From NCBI RefSeq assembly GCF_022965805.1, contig NW_027331452.1, positions 124,001 through 188,000 of the forward strand: a stretch of DNA of 64,000 nucleotides, given 5' to 3'. The position numbers were made by a program, and so were the translations under genes. Positions 47,683-59,400 of this stretch are shown here, one piece after another (the stretch's first letter is position 1; each line of letters opens with the position of its first letter). The notes beneath the pieces are model-generated. The model searched no databases, was not told where the DNA came from, and was given only the letters and a program-made list of their open reading frames with translations. This stretch comes from Primulina eburnea (taxonomy: Eukaryota > Streptophyta > Magnoliopsida > Lamiales > Gesneriaceae).

Positions 47683-50188
47683 TGATATAGTGACAGGTAC
47701 TGTTACTCTATGATTATGTTGCATATGTATTGATGTATACTAATGCATTCATTATGAGTATCTTTGAAAGAATTGCATTGATATATGCTGTACCGGTTGA
47801 GTCGGGATGTACTGTAGTATTGATGTCCTTACTTGTTGAGGAGATGTTGATATCAGAACTTTCTGTAGAATATTGTATACTACAGTAAGATAAGAATGAG
47901 ATAGAGATAGATTATGATGTACTTGTGTTTTCTGCTTTGGACGCATTATTGTTATGTATATGCTGAACAAATACAGACATATTGTAGAATTTTTCCAGAA
48001 AGGGTAAGATTCAGACCAGAAACGATTGATCAGTGGAGAAACCACGATAAGGATTCTAGATTTAGAATTCCTTTGATATCGGTACTGTATAGGGACTCGA
48101 TTAATACAGAAAGGAGCAAATTGCATCCCTATGTATTCAGTAGACCTACTGAAATCGAGCCTAACATTGGCAGATCTGCCAATGATGTATGAGTTGGCTG
48201 ATATTTGCCTAGATAAGATTTCAGATTTGTTTTATATCAGACAGATAGATTTCAGAAGTGAATTTAGATCAGATACTGATTGTTGTTTTAGAATTCAGAA
48301 CAGAATGATATTGAGTGTGCAGAATGTTACAGAATGAATTGAAAGATCAGTAGAAGAGTACCAACCAGGAATTACATCTGATTTAGTTTTTCTCTTTGGT
48401 ATGTGTCAGTATCTTCAGAGATGTTCTGATGATTTTATGCTTATTGTCTCTATGAGATTTGATATAATTGCAGTATGTGATTTATCGAATCGAATACCTG
48501 AAGATTTTATTGAATATTCTGAAAACTGTGATGATTGTATACAGAAATTATTCAAATAAGAATCATAATTGAAACAGATGGAATTCAGAATATGTGATAT
48601 CTGCAGTTTGTATACCGATTCCTTTGCACAGTTGAGACGGAAATCAGTGACTGTAAACGACACAGGTAACAGATATATCAGAATTAGCAGAGATGTCAGA
48701 AAGTCAGAATTGCTGAGTTTTACAGATTTTCTTATTCTCTTATTCCCTTATTATGTTATATCTGCTTGCGTATGGTGATTACTCTAAATCAGTATGTGAG
48801 ACATCTTATATTGGTTGGGAGCATATTCTATTTGCAGATGAGATATAGCAGATGATTTGGGCACTGTGAAGATTGATCAGTAGTCAGAATTATCAGTATT
48901 GCCAGCAATCGTTGTTCTATGAGTTTTCTTAAACTCACTAGATCTGTATAGGCTGTCTTTATCTCGAATTTGATTGATATTACTGTAGTTTGCATGTATG
49001 TTTGATACAAAATATTGTAAATAGTTGAGAGTTGCAACAGTGCAGAAATGTGATCAGAATGCTCAGAATTGTATTTCGATAATCAGAACAGAGTTTCGAT
49101 TAGGGCAACCGATATGTGATTTGTGTTTATATAAGATTGATTACCTTGTGATATCAGAATGTTTCAGACTTGTATAACAGAACTGATATTTATAATCAGA
49201 GCCAAATATCAGGTAGGTATTTCTTCTTTATTTTATATTATTAACTGATTGTTTATACCGAATAGTTCGAATCAGATATCACAAATGGTGTCAGACATGC
49301 ACAGTGATGGATTCAGTTTTCATTCGAATAACAGATAGTTGTGATATAAACAGATTAGATCAGTGATGGCAGAAATTGTACAGAAATGTTAGCAGAAATT
49401 GTATTGATAGGTCTGAATTGCTAACAGAAGAAAACAGAAAGATAGAAATCAGAAGATTTGTTACAGAATATGTATATTTCTGAATAGAAATGGGAGTACA
49501 TTTCTATGGTTTTCGTAATGACATTACAGCCATTTTCTTTAGATCTTGATATGATATGATTATGATTGACAGATTTCTCAATCTATATTTATCAGTTTGT
49601 AACAGATTACGTACAAACAGAACTAGATGACATAGATCGATGTCAAAGAAATAATCAGATGGATTCGAATATTGAAGTAGATGATATCAGATTGTGATTT
49701 TGATGGAGTTGTACTTGTGATAGATTCTATCATAAGCTTTCTTGTACAGATTTATTACAGATTGGCAGGTAGTCAGAGACATTGACAGACAGTCAGAATG
49801 TACTAACCAGATATTGGAAGATATCCAGAGAGTGGTAGTGCTGGATGCTAGCACTAGTTGACATAAAGTTTTTGTTACTTTATGGGTGATTTTGTGATGA
49901 TCGTTATCAAAAGCGTACTGAGATAGTTACAGATGACACATCGTACAGTAAGTGCTACAGAGTCCTTATAAAGAAGATTCAGAAATGAATAAAGATAGCT
50001 CAGAAATGACGGATTTGATAAACCAACATCAGATGATGATGCTTGGTATTGAGAGTGGAAGATTGAATATATCCTTGATTGGGATAAACAGGTTGAACCA
50101 TGACTGTTAGTATTGTTTTATTGAACGATGACTGATTTATACAGATGTTGTATAACCAATATGACAAGATTGAGTTTAGAGGCATTAT
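47683..50188 (+). pseudogene. Element D pol remnant, beyond repair
   Basis: Order-preserving traces of protease to integrase can be followed. The protease region is near 47700-47900, RFRPETIDQW at about 48004-48035, and [16 protein letters not shown] near 48134. An integrase trace with CAGACAGTCAGAATGT and CTGGATGCTAGCACTAGT is near 49780-49860. In between there are many stops, frameshifts and deletions; the region is about 0.9 kb short. It is AT-rich with many CAGA/TAGA phrases. It is interrupted at 50189 by G2b. Confidence 0.8.
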
Positions 50189-51808
50189 TGTAATAGCCGA
50201 GCCCGGTGTACGGTACGGTTTAAGCTTTATTGTGTTAATTGGGTTTTGTGATTAGATGATTATAGTTGTGTTTTGGGCTATAGTATTATTGGTTATTATT
50301 TATTTGAGGTGTTAGTTGGTGTTGATTGTTCGTTTCAGCGTTTCGAATCGATTTTTAGTTGTTTTTTTGTTACTGTTCATTGCCGTGAGTAGAGTGCACC
50401 CGCGCTCTTAGATGAGTGCCCCCGCGGTGTACTATTCATGATTTTGGATTTGGAGGGCCGTGGCATCACCGCACCCGCGGCAGTGCAAGGACCGCACCCG
50501 CGGTGAGACCGCACCCGCGGTAATTGTAGCACCGCACCCGCGGTGTTCGTGCATGGGATTTATTTTGGTTGCCGTGAGCTTAGCGCACCCGCGGTGCTTG
50601 TGTGACCGCACCCGCGGTGTAAGTATGGGCGAGATATTTAGTACCTTTTTGATTGAGTTGACTTCATTCCATACCTTATCTTATCTTCTTTTCGAGATTT
50701 TCTCTCTTTTGGCAAGGGTTTTCATCCATTTTTTTAGCTTCCTACCTTTGATTCTTGGAGTTATTTGGATTTCCGACTTGAGATCATCGTTCTCCGTGGT
50801 ATAAGGAAGCTTAGGTAAGTTTTTGGTGCGATTCTAATGAGGTTTCGAGTTAAGGGTTATTTTGGATTTGATGTTTTGATGGTTCTATGGATTATTTAGC
50901 ATGGACTCTTGGATTTAGTCTTGATATTGGTGTTATTTATGGATTATTGTTGTAGGTGGTGTACCAAGAGTATAGTTGGAGGTGTTCTATTGGTTTGTAA
51001 GTGGAATTTCATCCTTTTTGCTCACATGATATTATATGTATTGTGTTTTAAAGGTTTCAAAGTGTTATTCCCTTCCATTGATCCATTGTTATGTATTGAT
51101 TTCATTGATTATCTATTGGAGGCATTGATGTCTCACTATTGTTAAAAAGGGAATACAAGAGATATTATGAGATTGCGAAACGACGGCCTTAAATGCTATT
51201 GAGAATTCAAATGTTTTATTGGATTGATTAATCATAGCCATAGCATTGCATGCAATTAGATGATCATCGACCATAGGCTTTTATCCCCTCACAGTTATCG
51301 ATTTATATCGATGGGATATTGGCAACCACAGTCACAGATACTATTGATATCAATCCAACCATAGAAAAGAGAAATACCATCGTTTTGCTATCTATTGCCA
51401 TTGCTATTGCTACAGTTATTGCTACGTTATTCATGTTTCAGAGTCGATGGTATTTATGATTTAAAAGCCATGTTTTACAGTGTATACTATGTATCATTGC
51501 TATGTAAGAGTTCCACTTGCTGAGATTTATTCTCATTTCAGTTATTTCGTGTGATGCAGATAAGAGCGACGGACCGGGACGTTGACTGTGGATGGGGGTC
51601 ATATGCATACGAAGATTGGAAGGATGATTATTTTGTACCATTTTGTAACATGATCACACTAATGATATTTTGTATTTTGTTATGTCATTGGAATGATCAT
51701 GTTGTTATTTTGTAAACACTTTTATAAAATGTATTTTGAAACTCCTTCCGTTTGAAAGAAAATTTTAAATTCCGCTGTATTTTAATTGTATCGGGTCAGG
51801 GTGTCACA
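50189..51808 (+). repeat. 5' LTR of G2b (1620 bp)
   Basis: Starts TGTAATAGCCGAGCCCGG and ends GGGTCAGGGTGTCACA. A strong donor-like TTAG|GTAAGT has its GT at 50815. CTCATTTCAG ends at 51541, a possible 727-base leader intron. It shares no obvious sequence with the LTRs of the other gypsy family except the dyads and these splice-like sites. Confidence 0.96.
50393..50618 (+). promoter_or_regulatory. U3 dyad array of G2b 5' LTR, 8 copies
   Basis: Three or four perfect ACCGC-ACCC-GCGGT copies plus variants (AGTGC...GCGCT, AGTGCCCCCGCGGT, a copy ending GCGGC, AGCGC...GCGGT). They have the same orientation relative to transcription as in the other family. Confidence 0.87.
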
Positions 51809-51813
51809 TTTAG

Positions 51814-51825
51814 TGGTATCAGAGC
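51814..51825 (+). other. Primer binding site of G2b (tRNA-iMet)
   Basis: TGGTATCAGAGC, five bases after the LTR. Confidence 0.94.
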
Positions 51826-51941
51826 GGTGTTCTTCGGACCAATGCATATGACTTCGTCTACTTTCAACTGTCCGGGTATGTTTTCTTGCATCTATCCATT
51901 GTTATATATATTGATTGGTGTCTTGTGAGCAATTGTGGAGT

Positions 51942-54900
51942 ATGCCTCCTTAGCGTAAGGCGGCAGAGGGTGAGGATAGTTCTTCCTCGAGAGTTGTCGA
52001 CGAGTTCGGCAAGTTGCTTAAGGAGCAGGCTAAGGTGCATAGCGATCAGATTCAACAGTTGCTCCGATTGCAAGGAGCAGGACAGGGTCGAGGCCAAGTG
52101 AGAGGTCAAGTTGCTCAGGCTGTTGGCACTGATGCCGTCTTTTCTTCTTTTAAGAGAATGGATCCACCGGAATTCGCAGGTAGCACCGATCCTCTAGTTG
52201 CTGTCGAGTGGGTCAAGGCGCTTGAAGCTATCTTCGATCATCTCCAGTATGAGGACAAAGACAGGATTAGCTGTGCAGTGTTCATGTTGGTTAAGGCTGC
52301 CCGCATTTGGTGGAATGCTACGAAAGTTGGAGTTGATGTTGCGACACTGAAGTGGTCAGAGTTCACTGACTTGTTCTACGACAAGTATTTCCCCGACGCA
52401 CTTCGAGCGAGGAAGGTTACGGAGTTCTTGGAACTTCGACAGGGGAGCTTGGATGTTGGCCAGTATATTCTGAAGTTTGAGGAGGGTTGCCTATTTGCTC
52501 CGAATATTGCTTCGAACGACAAGGACAAGGGCGCTCATTTCATTCGAGGCCTTAGAGCTGAGATTCGTCGTGATATCAACATGTCTAAAGCTGTTACTTT
52601 CAAGGAGATTGTGTCCAAAGCATTGTTGGCCGAGCAAGACGAGAAGGACATCGCCAGGGAGAGGCAGGAGAGACACCAGGCCATTGCTCAGAGAGGCCAG
52701 GGTTCGAATCAGAGGGGCAGGGATCGTTTCAAGGGCAAGGGCAAGATGGAGCCGAGTTCTAGACCACCGCCAGTTCCATTTGATCCCGAGAAGCCACTGT
52801 GTCCAAAGTGTGGTAAGCATCATCGAGGAGAGTGCAGATTGGGCACTCATACTTGTTTTCAATGTGGCGCGGCGGGCCACGTTGCCAGGAATTGCCCGAG
52901 GGGAGATAGCCAAGGGAAGGTGCAGGGTCGTATCTTTGCGATGACCAAGGAAGGTATTAATCGTGATTCTTCATTGATCTCTAGTACTATTTTGATTTCA
53001 GGCAGAGTAGCTACTACTTTGATTGATACTGGTGCTACTCATTCTTTTATGTCTGAATTATTTTTGAGATCTTTGGGTATAGTTCCTTCTGTTCTTCCCC
53101 TCCAGCTTAATGTTGTTTTACCTTCGGGGGATGTCTTGTGCCCGACATCAATTGTCTTTGCGTGCCCTGTTCGTATTGAGGAGCGAGTTGTATTCGCTGA
53201 TTTGATTGTTATCCCTATGGTTGCCTTCGATGTTATTCTTGGCATGGATTGGCTTTCGACTTACCGTGCAGTTATCGATTGTGTTGCTAAGAAGGTGACT
53301 TTTGCAGATGATGGCCAGGGAGGAGCGCTCGCCAGCACAGGTACTTCGCTGGTCCTTCCTTTTATTTCTTGCTTTGAGGCTGAGAGATTGTTGTGTAGAG
53401 GTTGCGATGGGTTTCTTGCTTCTATTGTGGATGTTGATAGATTGATTAAGTTGAATGTAGATGATATTGATGTGGTGAGGGAGTTTGCTGATGTGTTTGA
53501 GGATGATGTTCCGGGTTTGCCGCCGGATAGAGATGTTGAGTTTGTGATTGATTTAGCTCCAGGTATGGTTCCTATTTCTAAGGCTCCGTACCGGATGGCC
53601 CCTACCGAGATGAAGGAGTTGAAGACTCAGTTGCAGGATCTTTTAGACAAGGGCTTTATTCGTCCGAGTTCTTCGCCTTGGGGAGCTCCGGTTCTATTTG
53701 TCAAGAAGAAGGATGGTTCTCTGCGACTGTGTATCGACTACAGGGAGCTTAACAAAGTAACTGTCAAGAACAAGTATCCGTTGCCTCGGATAGATGATTT
53801 GTTTGATCAGCTCCATGGTGCTACTATGTTCTCGAAGATTGATCTTCGGTCTGGCTACTATCAGTTGAAGGTTAGGGAGTCTGATATCCCTAAGACAGCT
53901 TTCCGGACCAGGTACGGTCACTATGAGTTTCTTGTCATGTCTTTTGGGTTGACCAATGCCCCTTCAGTCTTCATGGATCTGATGAACCGTGTGTTCAAGC
54001 CTTATCTGGATAGCTTTGTCATTGTTTTCATCGACGATATCTTGATCTATTCCAAATCCAGAGAGCTTCATGCAGAGCATCTCAGAGTGGTGCTTCAGTT
54101 GTTGCGAGAGAAGAGGTTGTTTGCCAAGTTGAAGAAGTGTGAGTTTTGGCTGGATCAGATTTCTTTTCTAGGCCATGTGGTTTCGAGAGATGGCATTGCT
54201 GTTGATCCGTTGAAGATAGAGGCGATTCGGAGTTGGCCTATTCCTACCACTGTTTCTGAGGTACGCAGTTTCCTCGGTTTGGCGGGTTACTATCGTCGTT
54301 TCATTTCAGGTTTCTCCAAGATTGCCCTGCCATTGTCCAATCTGACGAGGAAGACTGTGAAGTTCGAGTGGTCTATCGATTGCCAGAGTGCATTTCAGGA
54401 GTTGAAGGACAGGTTGACGACAGCTCCTGTTCTTTCTTTGCCCAGTGGTTCAGAGGATTTTGTGGTCTATACCGATGCGTCGAAGAGAGGCCTTGGTGCA
54501 GTGTTGATGCAGCGAGGTAAGGTCATTGCCTATGCGTCTCGCCAGTTGAAGGATTATGAGAAGAATTATCCGACGCACGATTTGGAGCTTGCAGCTGTGG
54601 TTTTCGCCCTTAAGATTTGGAGACATTATCTGTATGGCGAAAAGTGTGAGATTTTCACAGACCACAAGAGTTTGAAGTATCTGTTCTCGCAGAAAGAGCT
54701 CAATATGAGACAGAGGAGGTGGTTAGAGCTTGTCAAGGATTACGATGTGACGATCAGTTATCACCCAGGGAAGGCGAATGTTGTGGCTGATGCTTTGAGC
54801 CGCAAGTCGAGTGCTTCATTGAGTTCTTTGATTTAGAGACCATTGTTGATGGATTTGCAGAGAGAGGAGATTGATCTGGTGATTCCAGGGACCATTGCTC

Positions 54901-56360
54901 GCTTTTCAGCGTTGGTCATTTGATCTACATTGACGGACAGGATCCGTAGAGAGCAGTCGACTGATGTTCAGTTGGCAGAGTTGAGAGCTAGAGCCGAGGC
55001 TAGAGGGAATTCAGAGTTTAGTCTGAATGTTGATGATTTGGTAACTTTCAGAGGCCGCATTTGTGTTCCTTCTGGCGACGATATTCGTAGAGATGTCTTG
55101 ACAGAGGCTCATACCGCACCTTATTCGATTCATCCAGGCAGTACGAAGATGTATCAGGATCTTCGTCGACTCTACTGGTGGCCAGGTATGAAGAGAGATA
55201 TTGCTTTGTTCATTTCTCAGTGCCTTACTTGTCAGCAGATAAAGATTGAGCACCAGAGACCTGCTGGGACATTGCTTTCTTTGTCGATTCCTCAGTGGAA
55301 GTGGGAGCATATCACTATGGATTTCGTGACTGGTTTACCCAGGACGCAGAAGGGTTTCAATTCCATTTGGGTTATTGTTGATAGATTGACCAAGTCAGCA
55401 CACTTTCTCCCAGTCAAGACGACGTATTCGATGTCTCAGTATGCCGAGGATTACATTGCAGAGATTGTTAGACTTCATGGGGTTCCGGTGTCGATTGTGT
55501 CTGATCGTGACCCCAGGTGTACCTCAGAGTTCTGGAAGAGTTTGCACAGAGCTATGGGTTCTCGATTAGCTTTCAGTACAGCTTATCATCCTCAGAGCGA
55601 CGGTCAGTCAGAGAGAGTCATTCAGATTCTGGAGGATATGCTCAGAGCTTGTACTATTGACTATTCTGGTAGCTGGGATTCCAAGTTGCCTCTTGTGGAG
55701 TTCACGTACAACAATTGCTACCAGGCGACGATTGGCATGGCACCATATGAGGCACTTTATGGCAGGAAGTGCAGATTCCCTTTGTTTTGGGATGAGGTTG
55801 GAGAGAGGAAGATGTTGGGTCCCGAGTTGGTCCAACAGACTGCCGATGTTGTTGCGGTTATCAGAGAGAGGATGAAGACTGCTCAGTCCAGACAGAAGAG
55901 CTATGCAGACGTTCGTCGTAGACCTTTGCAGTTCGAGGTTGGCGATCATGTTTTTCTGAAGATAGCACCTCTCAAGGGTGTGATGCGATTTGGCAAGAAG
56001 GGCAAGTTGAGCCCTAGATTCATTGGTCCATTCGAGATATTGGACAGAGTGGGTGACCGAGCCTACAGATTAGCCCTACCGCCCGATCTTGACAGAGTCC
56101 ATAATGTGTTTCACGTATCGATGCTCAGGAAGTATATTGCAGATCCTTCCCATGTTCTTCGCCACGAGCCATTGGACTTGACGCCGAATTTGACGTACCA
56201 AGAGATTCCGATTCAGATTCTGGATCGCACAGTTAGAGTTCTGAGGAACAAAGAGATCGGCATCGTTAAAGTCCTTTGGAGGAACCATTTGATTGAGGAG
56301 GCTACGTGGGAACCAGAGACTGAGATGAAAGAGAGGTATCCTGAGTTGTTCGTGCCGTGA
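51942..56360 (+). pseudogene. gag-pol: G2b gag-pol polyprotein, three in-frame stops (1472 codons)
   Basis: A chromovirus polyprotein of the second family in one frame. Gag is about residues 75-195, zinc knuckles about 287-318 ([26 protein letters not shown]), protease DTGATHSF about 362. Then come RT with FIDDILIYS, RNase H with [11 protein letters not shown], and an HHCC zinc site. The integrase D,D-35-E lies in MDFVTGLP, VSDRDPRC and SDGQSERV. The chromodomain-like tail includes VKVLWRNHLIEEATWE. The start ATG at 51942 is followed by CCT CCT TAG, so codon 4 is a stop where G2a has AAG. Further stops are TAG at 54834-54836 (after RNase H) and TGA at 54921-54923. There is no frameshift. Between the stops a 940-codon gag-RT-RNaseH stretch is open but lacks a good start. 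Confidence 0.96.
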
Positions 56361-56364
56361 CGTC

Positions 56365-56400
56365 AATTTCGAGGACGAAATTCCTCTAAGGAGGGGAGAT
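56365..56400 (+). other. Dyad and polypurine tract of G2b
   Basis: AATTTCG-AGGA-CGAAATT at 56365-56382 is a perfect dyad with 7-bp arms. The tract AAGGAGGGGAGAT abuts the LTR. The AGGA centre is the same as in the other family; the outer arm bases differ. Confidence 0.87.
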
Positions 56401-56601
56401 TGTAATAGCCGAGCCCGGTGTACGGTACGGTTTAAGCTTTATTGTGTTAATTGGGTTTTGTGATTAGATGATTATAGTTGTGTTTTGGGCTATAGTATTA
56501 TTGGTTATTATTTATTTGAGGTGTTAGTTGGTGTTGATTGTTCGTTTCAGCGTTTCGAATCGATTTTTAGTTGTTTTGTTACTGTTCATTGCCGTGAGTA
56601 G

Positions 56602-56827
56602 AGTGCACCCGCGCTCTTAGATGAGTGCCCCCGCGGTGTACTATTCATGATTTTGGATTTGGAGGGCCGTGGCATCACCGCACCCGCGGCAGTGCAAGGA
56701 CCGCACCCGCGGTGAGACCGCACCCGCGGTAATTGTAGCACCGCACCCGCGGTGTTCGTGCATGGGATTTATTTTGGTTGCCGTGAGCTTAGCGCACCCG
56801 CGGTGCTTGTGTGACCGCACCCGCGGT
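56602..56827 (+). promoter_or_regulatory. U3 dyad array of G2b 3' LTR, 8 copies
   Basis: Same copies and spacing as the 5' LTR array. Confidence 0.87.
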
Positions 56828-57750
56828 GTAAGTATGGGCGAGATATTTAGTACCTTTTTGATTGAGTTGACTTCATTCCATACCTTATCTTATCTTCTTT
56901 TCGAGATTTTCTCTCTTTTGGCAAGGGTTTTCATCCATTTCTTTAGCTTCCTACCTTTGATTCTTGGAGTTATTTGGATTTCCGACTTGAGATCATCGTT
57001 CTCCGTGGTATAAGGAAGCTTAGGTAAGTTTTTGGTGCGATTCTAATGAGGTTTCGAGTTAAGGGTTATTTTGGATTTGATGTTTTGATGGTTCTATGGA
57101 TTATTTAGCATGGACTCTTGGATTTAGTCTTGATATTGGTGTTATTTATGGATTATTGTTGTAGGTGGTGTACCAAGAGTATAGTTGGAGGTGTTCTATT
57201 GGTTTGTAAGTGGAATTTCATCCTTTTTGCTCACATGATATTATATGTATTGTGTTTTAAAGGTTTCAAAGTGTTATTCCCTTCCATTGATCCATTGTTA
57301 TGTATTGATTTCATTGATTATCTATTGGAGGCATTGATGTCTCACTATTGTTAAAAAGGGAATACAAGAGATATTATGAGATTGCGAAACGACGGCCTTA
57401 AATGCTATTGAGAATTCAAATGTTTTATTGGATTGATTAATCATAGCCATAGCATTGCATGCAATTAGATGATCATCGACCATAGGCTTTTATCCCCTCA
57501 CAGTTATCGATTTATATCGATGGGATATTGGCAACCACAGTCACAGATACTATTGATATCAATCCAACCATAGAAAAGAGAAATACCATCGTTTTGCTAT
57601 CTATTGCCATTGCTATTGCTACAGTTATTGCTACGTTATTCATGTTTCAGAGTCGATGGTATTTATGATTTAAAAGCCATGTTTTACAGTGTATACTATG
57701 TATCATTGCTATGTAAGAGTTCCACTTGCTGAGATTTATTCTCATTTCAG

Positions 57751-58272
57751 TTATTTCGTGTGATGCAGATAAGAGCGACGGACCGGGACGTTGACTGTGG
57801 ATGGGGGTCATATGCATACGAAGATTGGAAGGATGATTATTTTGTACCATTTTGTAACATGATCACACTAATGATATTTTGTATTTTGTTATGTCATTGG
57901 AATGATCATGTTGTTATTTTGTAAACACTTTTATAAAATGTATTTTGAAACTCCTTCCGTTTGAAAGAAAATTTTTAAATTCCGCTGTATTTTAATTGTA
58001 TCGGGTCAGGGTTATTTCGTGTGATGCAGATAAGAGCGACGGACCGGGACGTTGACTGTGGATGGGGGTCATATGCATACGAAGATTGGAAGGATGATTA
58101 TTTTGTACCATTTTGTAACATGATCACACTAATGATATTTTGTATTTTGTTATGTCATTGGAATGATCATGTTGTTATTTTGTAAACACTTTTATAAAAT
58201 GTATTTTGAAACTCCTTCCGTTTGAAAGAAAATTTTTAAATTCCGCTGTATTTTAATTGTATCGGGTCAGGG
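57751..58272 (+). repeat. 261-bp tandem duplication at the end of the G2b 3' LTR
   Basis: The unit from TTATTTCGTGTGATGCAG to TCGGGTCAGGG occurs at 57751-58011 and 58012-58272, apparently without differences. The 5' LTR has one copy. Confidence 0.95.
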
Positions 58273-58284
58273 TGTCACAATTAT

Positions 58285-58428
58285 GATGTTATACTTTATG
58301 AATTTGTATTCCAGATGGGGATCAGGGATTTGAGTTTTGATTTAAACTCTAGTATACATTTCTTCTCATATATCTGAAGTGATTTCTTATGAGTTCAGGG
58401 ACGAACTCATATCTAAGAGGGGGAGAAA
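58285..58428 (+). other. D internal 3' stub with dyad and polypurine tract
   Basis: D resumes after G2b with non-coding sequence. GTTCA-GGGA-CGAAC at 58393-58406 (one arm mismatch) and the purine tract AGAGGGGGAGAAA precede the 3' LTR. Confidence 0.82.
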
Positions 58429-58853
58429 TGTAATGCCCAGAAATTATGAGAAATGATAAGATAAGATTATAAAGTGTTGCCAGGATGGAAAAATAGAAAA
58501 GTCTTGAAAATGCAGCACCGAACCCGCGGTGCTAGACATCACCGCACCCGCGGTGCATGTGCAGAAAATGGAGTGCAAATCCCGTAGCCACACCGCACCC
58601 GCGGTATTAGACGGAGCGCACCCGCGCTAATGACACCGCACCCGCGGTATTGTAAGCAGCGCACCCGCGGTCTCAGCTTTGAGAGAATGGATATGATCAC
58701 CGCTTGAGCGCACCCGCGCTCCTTACACTCACCGCACCTGCGGTGCGACGTGCACTATGAAAATGAAGCCACGTCTTCAATTATGCATGTAGTATATATA
58801 TAGGTGTCAAACGAAATTCCTTTCATTCTGCATAAAGGAATCGAGAGATTGGG
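58429..58853 (+). repeat. 3' LTR of D, first 425 bases (cut by H)
   Basis: Matches 22410-22834 and is interrupted at 58854 by the H LTR. The bases ttggg (58849-58853) should recur at the far end of H. Confidence 0.93.
58517..58744 (+). promoter_or_regulatory. U3 dyad array of D 3' LTR, 8 copies
   Basis: Same layout as 22498-22725. In copy 1 the 3' LTR has a mismatch (ACCGA) where the 5' LTR is perfect; in copy 2 the 5' LTR has the mismatch (ACCAC). Confidence 0.87.
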
Positions 58854-58953
58854 TGTAAGGCTCGAGAATTGTCAATTGGCATTGATGTGAGACTTGAAAC
58901 CATGAGAATGCATGACATATAGAGTGGAATTTTTGAAGCATGGCCGAAGCCAC

Positions 58954-59180
58954 ACCGCACCCGCGGTGTTAGAGATACAGCACCCGCGGTGCATTGAGAG
59001 GAAATTGAGGGAAATGTGCGAACAGACACCGCACCCGCGGTGCTAGCACGACCGCACCCGCGGTGTGAGACCGCACCCGCGGTCATGTAAGGACCGCACC
59101 CGCGGTCTAGGTGCTGCAATGTTAGATTAATTCACCGTGAGCACAGCGCACCCGCGCTGTTAGTGTACCGCACCCGCGGT
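58954..59180 (+). promoter_or_regulatory. U3 dyad array of H, 8 copies
   Basis: Six perfect ACCGC-ACCC-GCGGT, one perfect AGCGC-ACCC-GCGCT and one degenerate ACAGCACCCGCGGT copy, followed about 35 bases later by TATAAA. Confidence 0.89.
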
Positions 59181-59400
59181 TATGCGTGGCTTATGAAGAA
59201 TGAACCATGTGTTATAAACCATGCAATATAGATTATGTGTCACCAACTCCTTTTGCTCAGATGATTCAGCCGAGAGGGAACTTCAAGGAGGGAGCTTCCA
59301 TTTCTTTTGATCTTAGAGTGGTGATTGTACGAGATTTAGCCATTCGATTTGTGTTCCGAGGTAAGATTTGTACTCCTTACATCGACGGCTACAAGGTGAC

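Larger units (their letters stand above)
50189..58279 (+). mobile_element. Gypsy element G2b, complete, TSD attat (8.1 kb)
   Basis: LTRs, iMet PBS, gag-pol and polypurine tract are all present. It is flanked by attat at 50184-50188 and 58280-58284, inside the D pol remnant. The LTRs appear to differ by one substitution and small homopolymer indels, apart from a 261-bp tandem duplication in the 3' LTR. It is the youngest insertion by LTR identity, yet the coding frame has three stops. Confidence 0.97.
56401..58279 (+). repeat. 3' LTR of G2b (1879 bp, with internal duplication)
   Basis: Same as 50189-51808 except for a 261-bp tandem duplication near its end, one substitution and two small indels by eye. 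Confidence 0.96.

Noticed and set aside
50000..50185. Possible host gene between D pol traces
   Set aside because: The sequence aligns by eye, in order, with integrase regions of related elements (for example the [18 protein letters not shown] stretch), so it is decayed pol.
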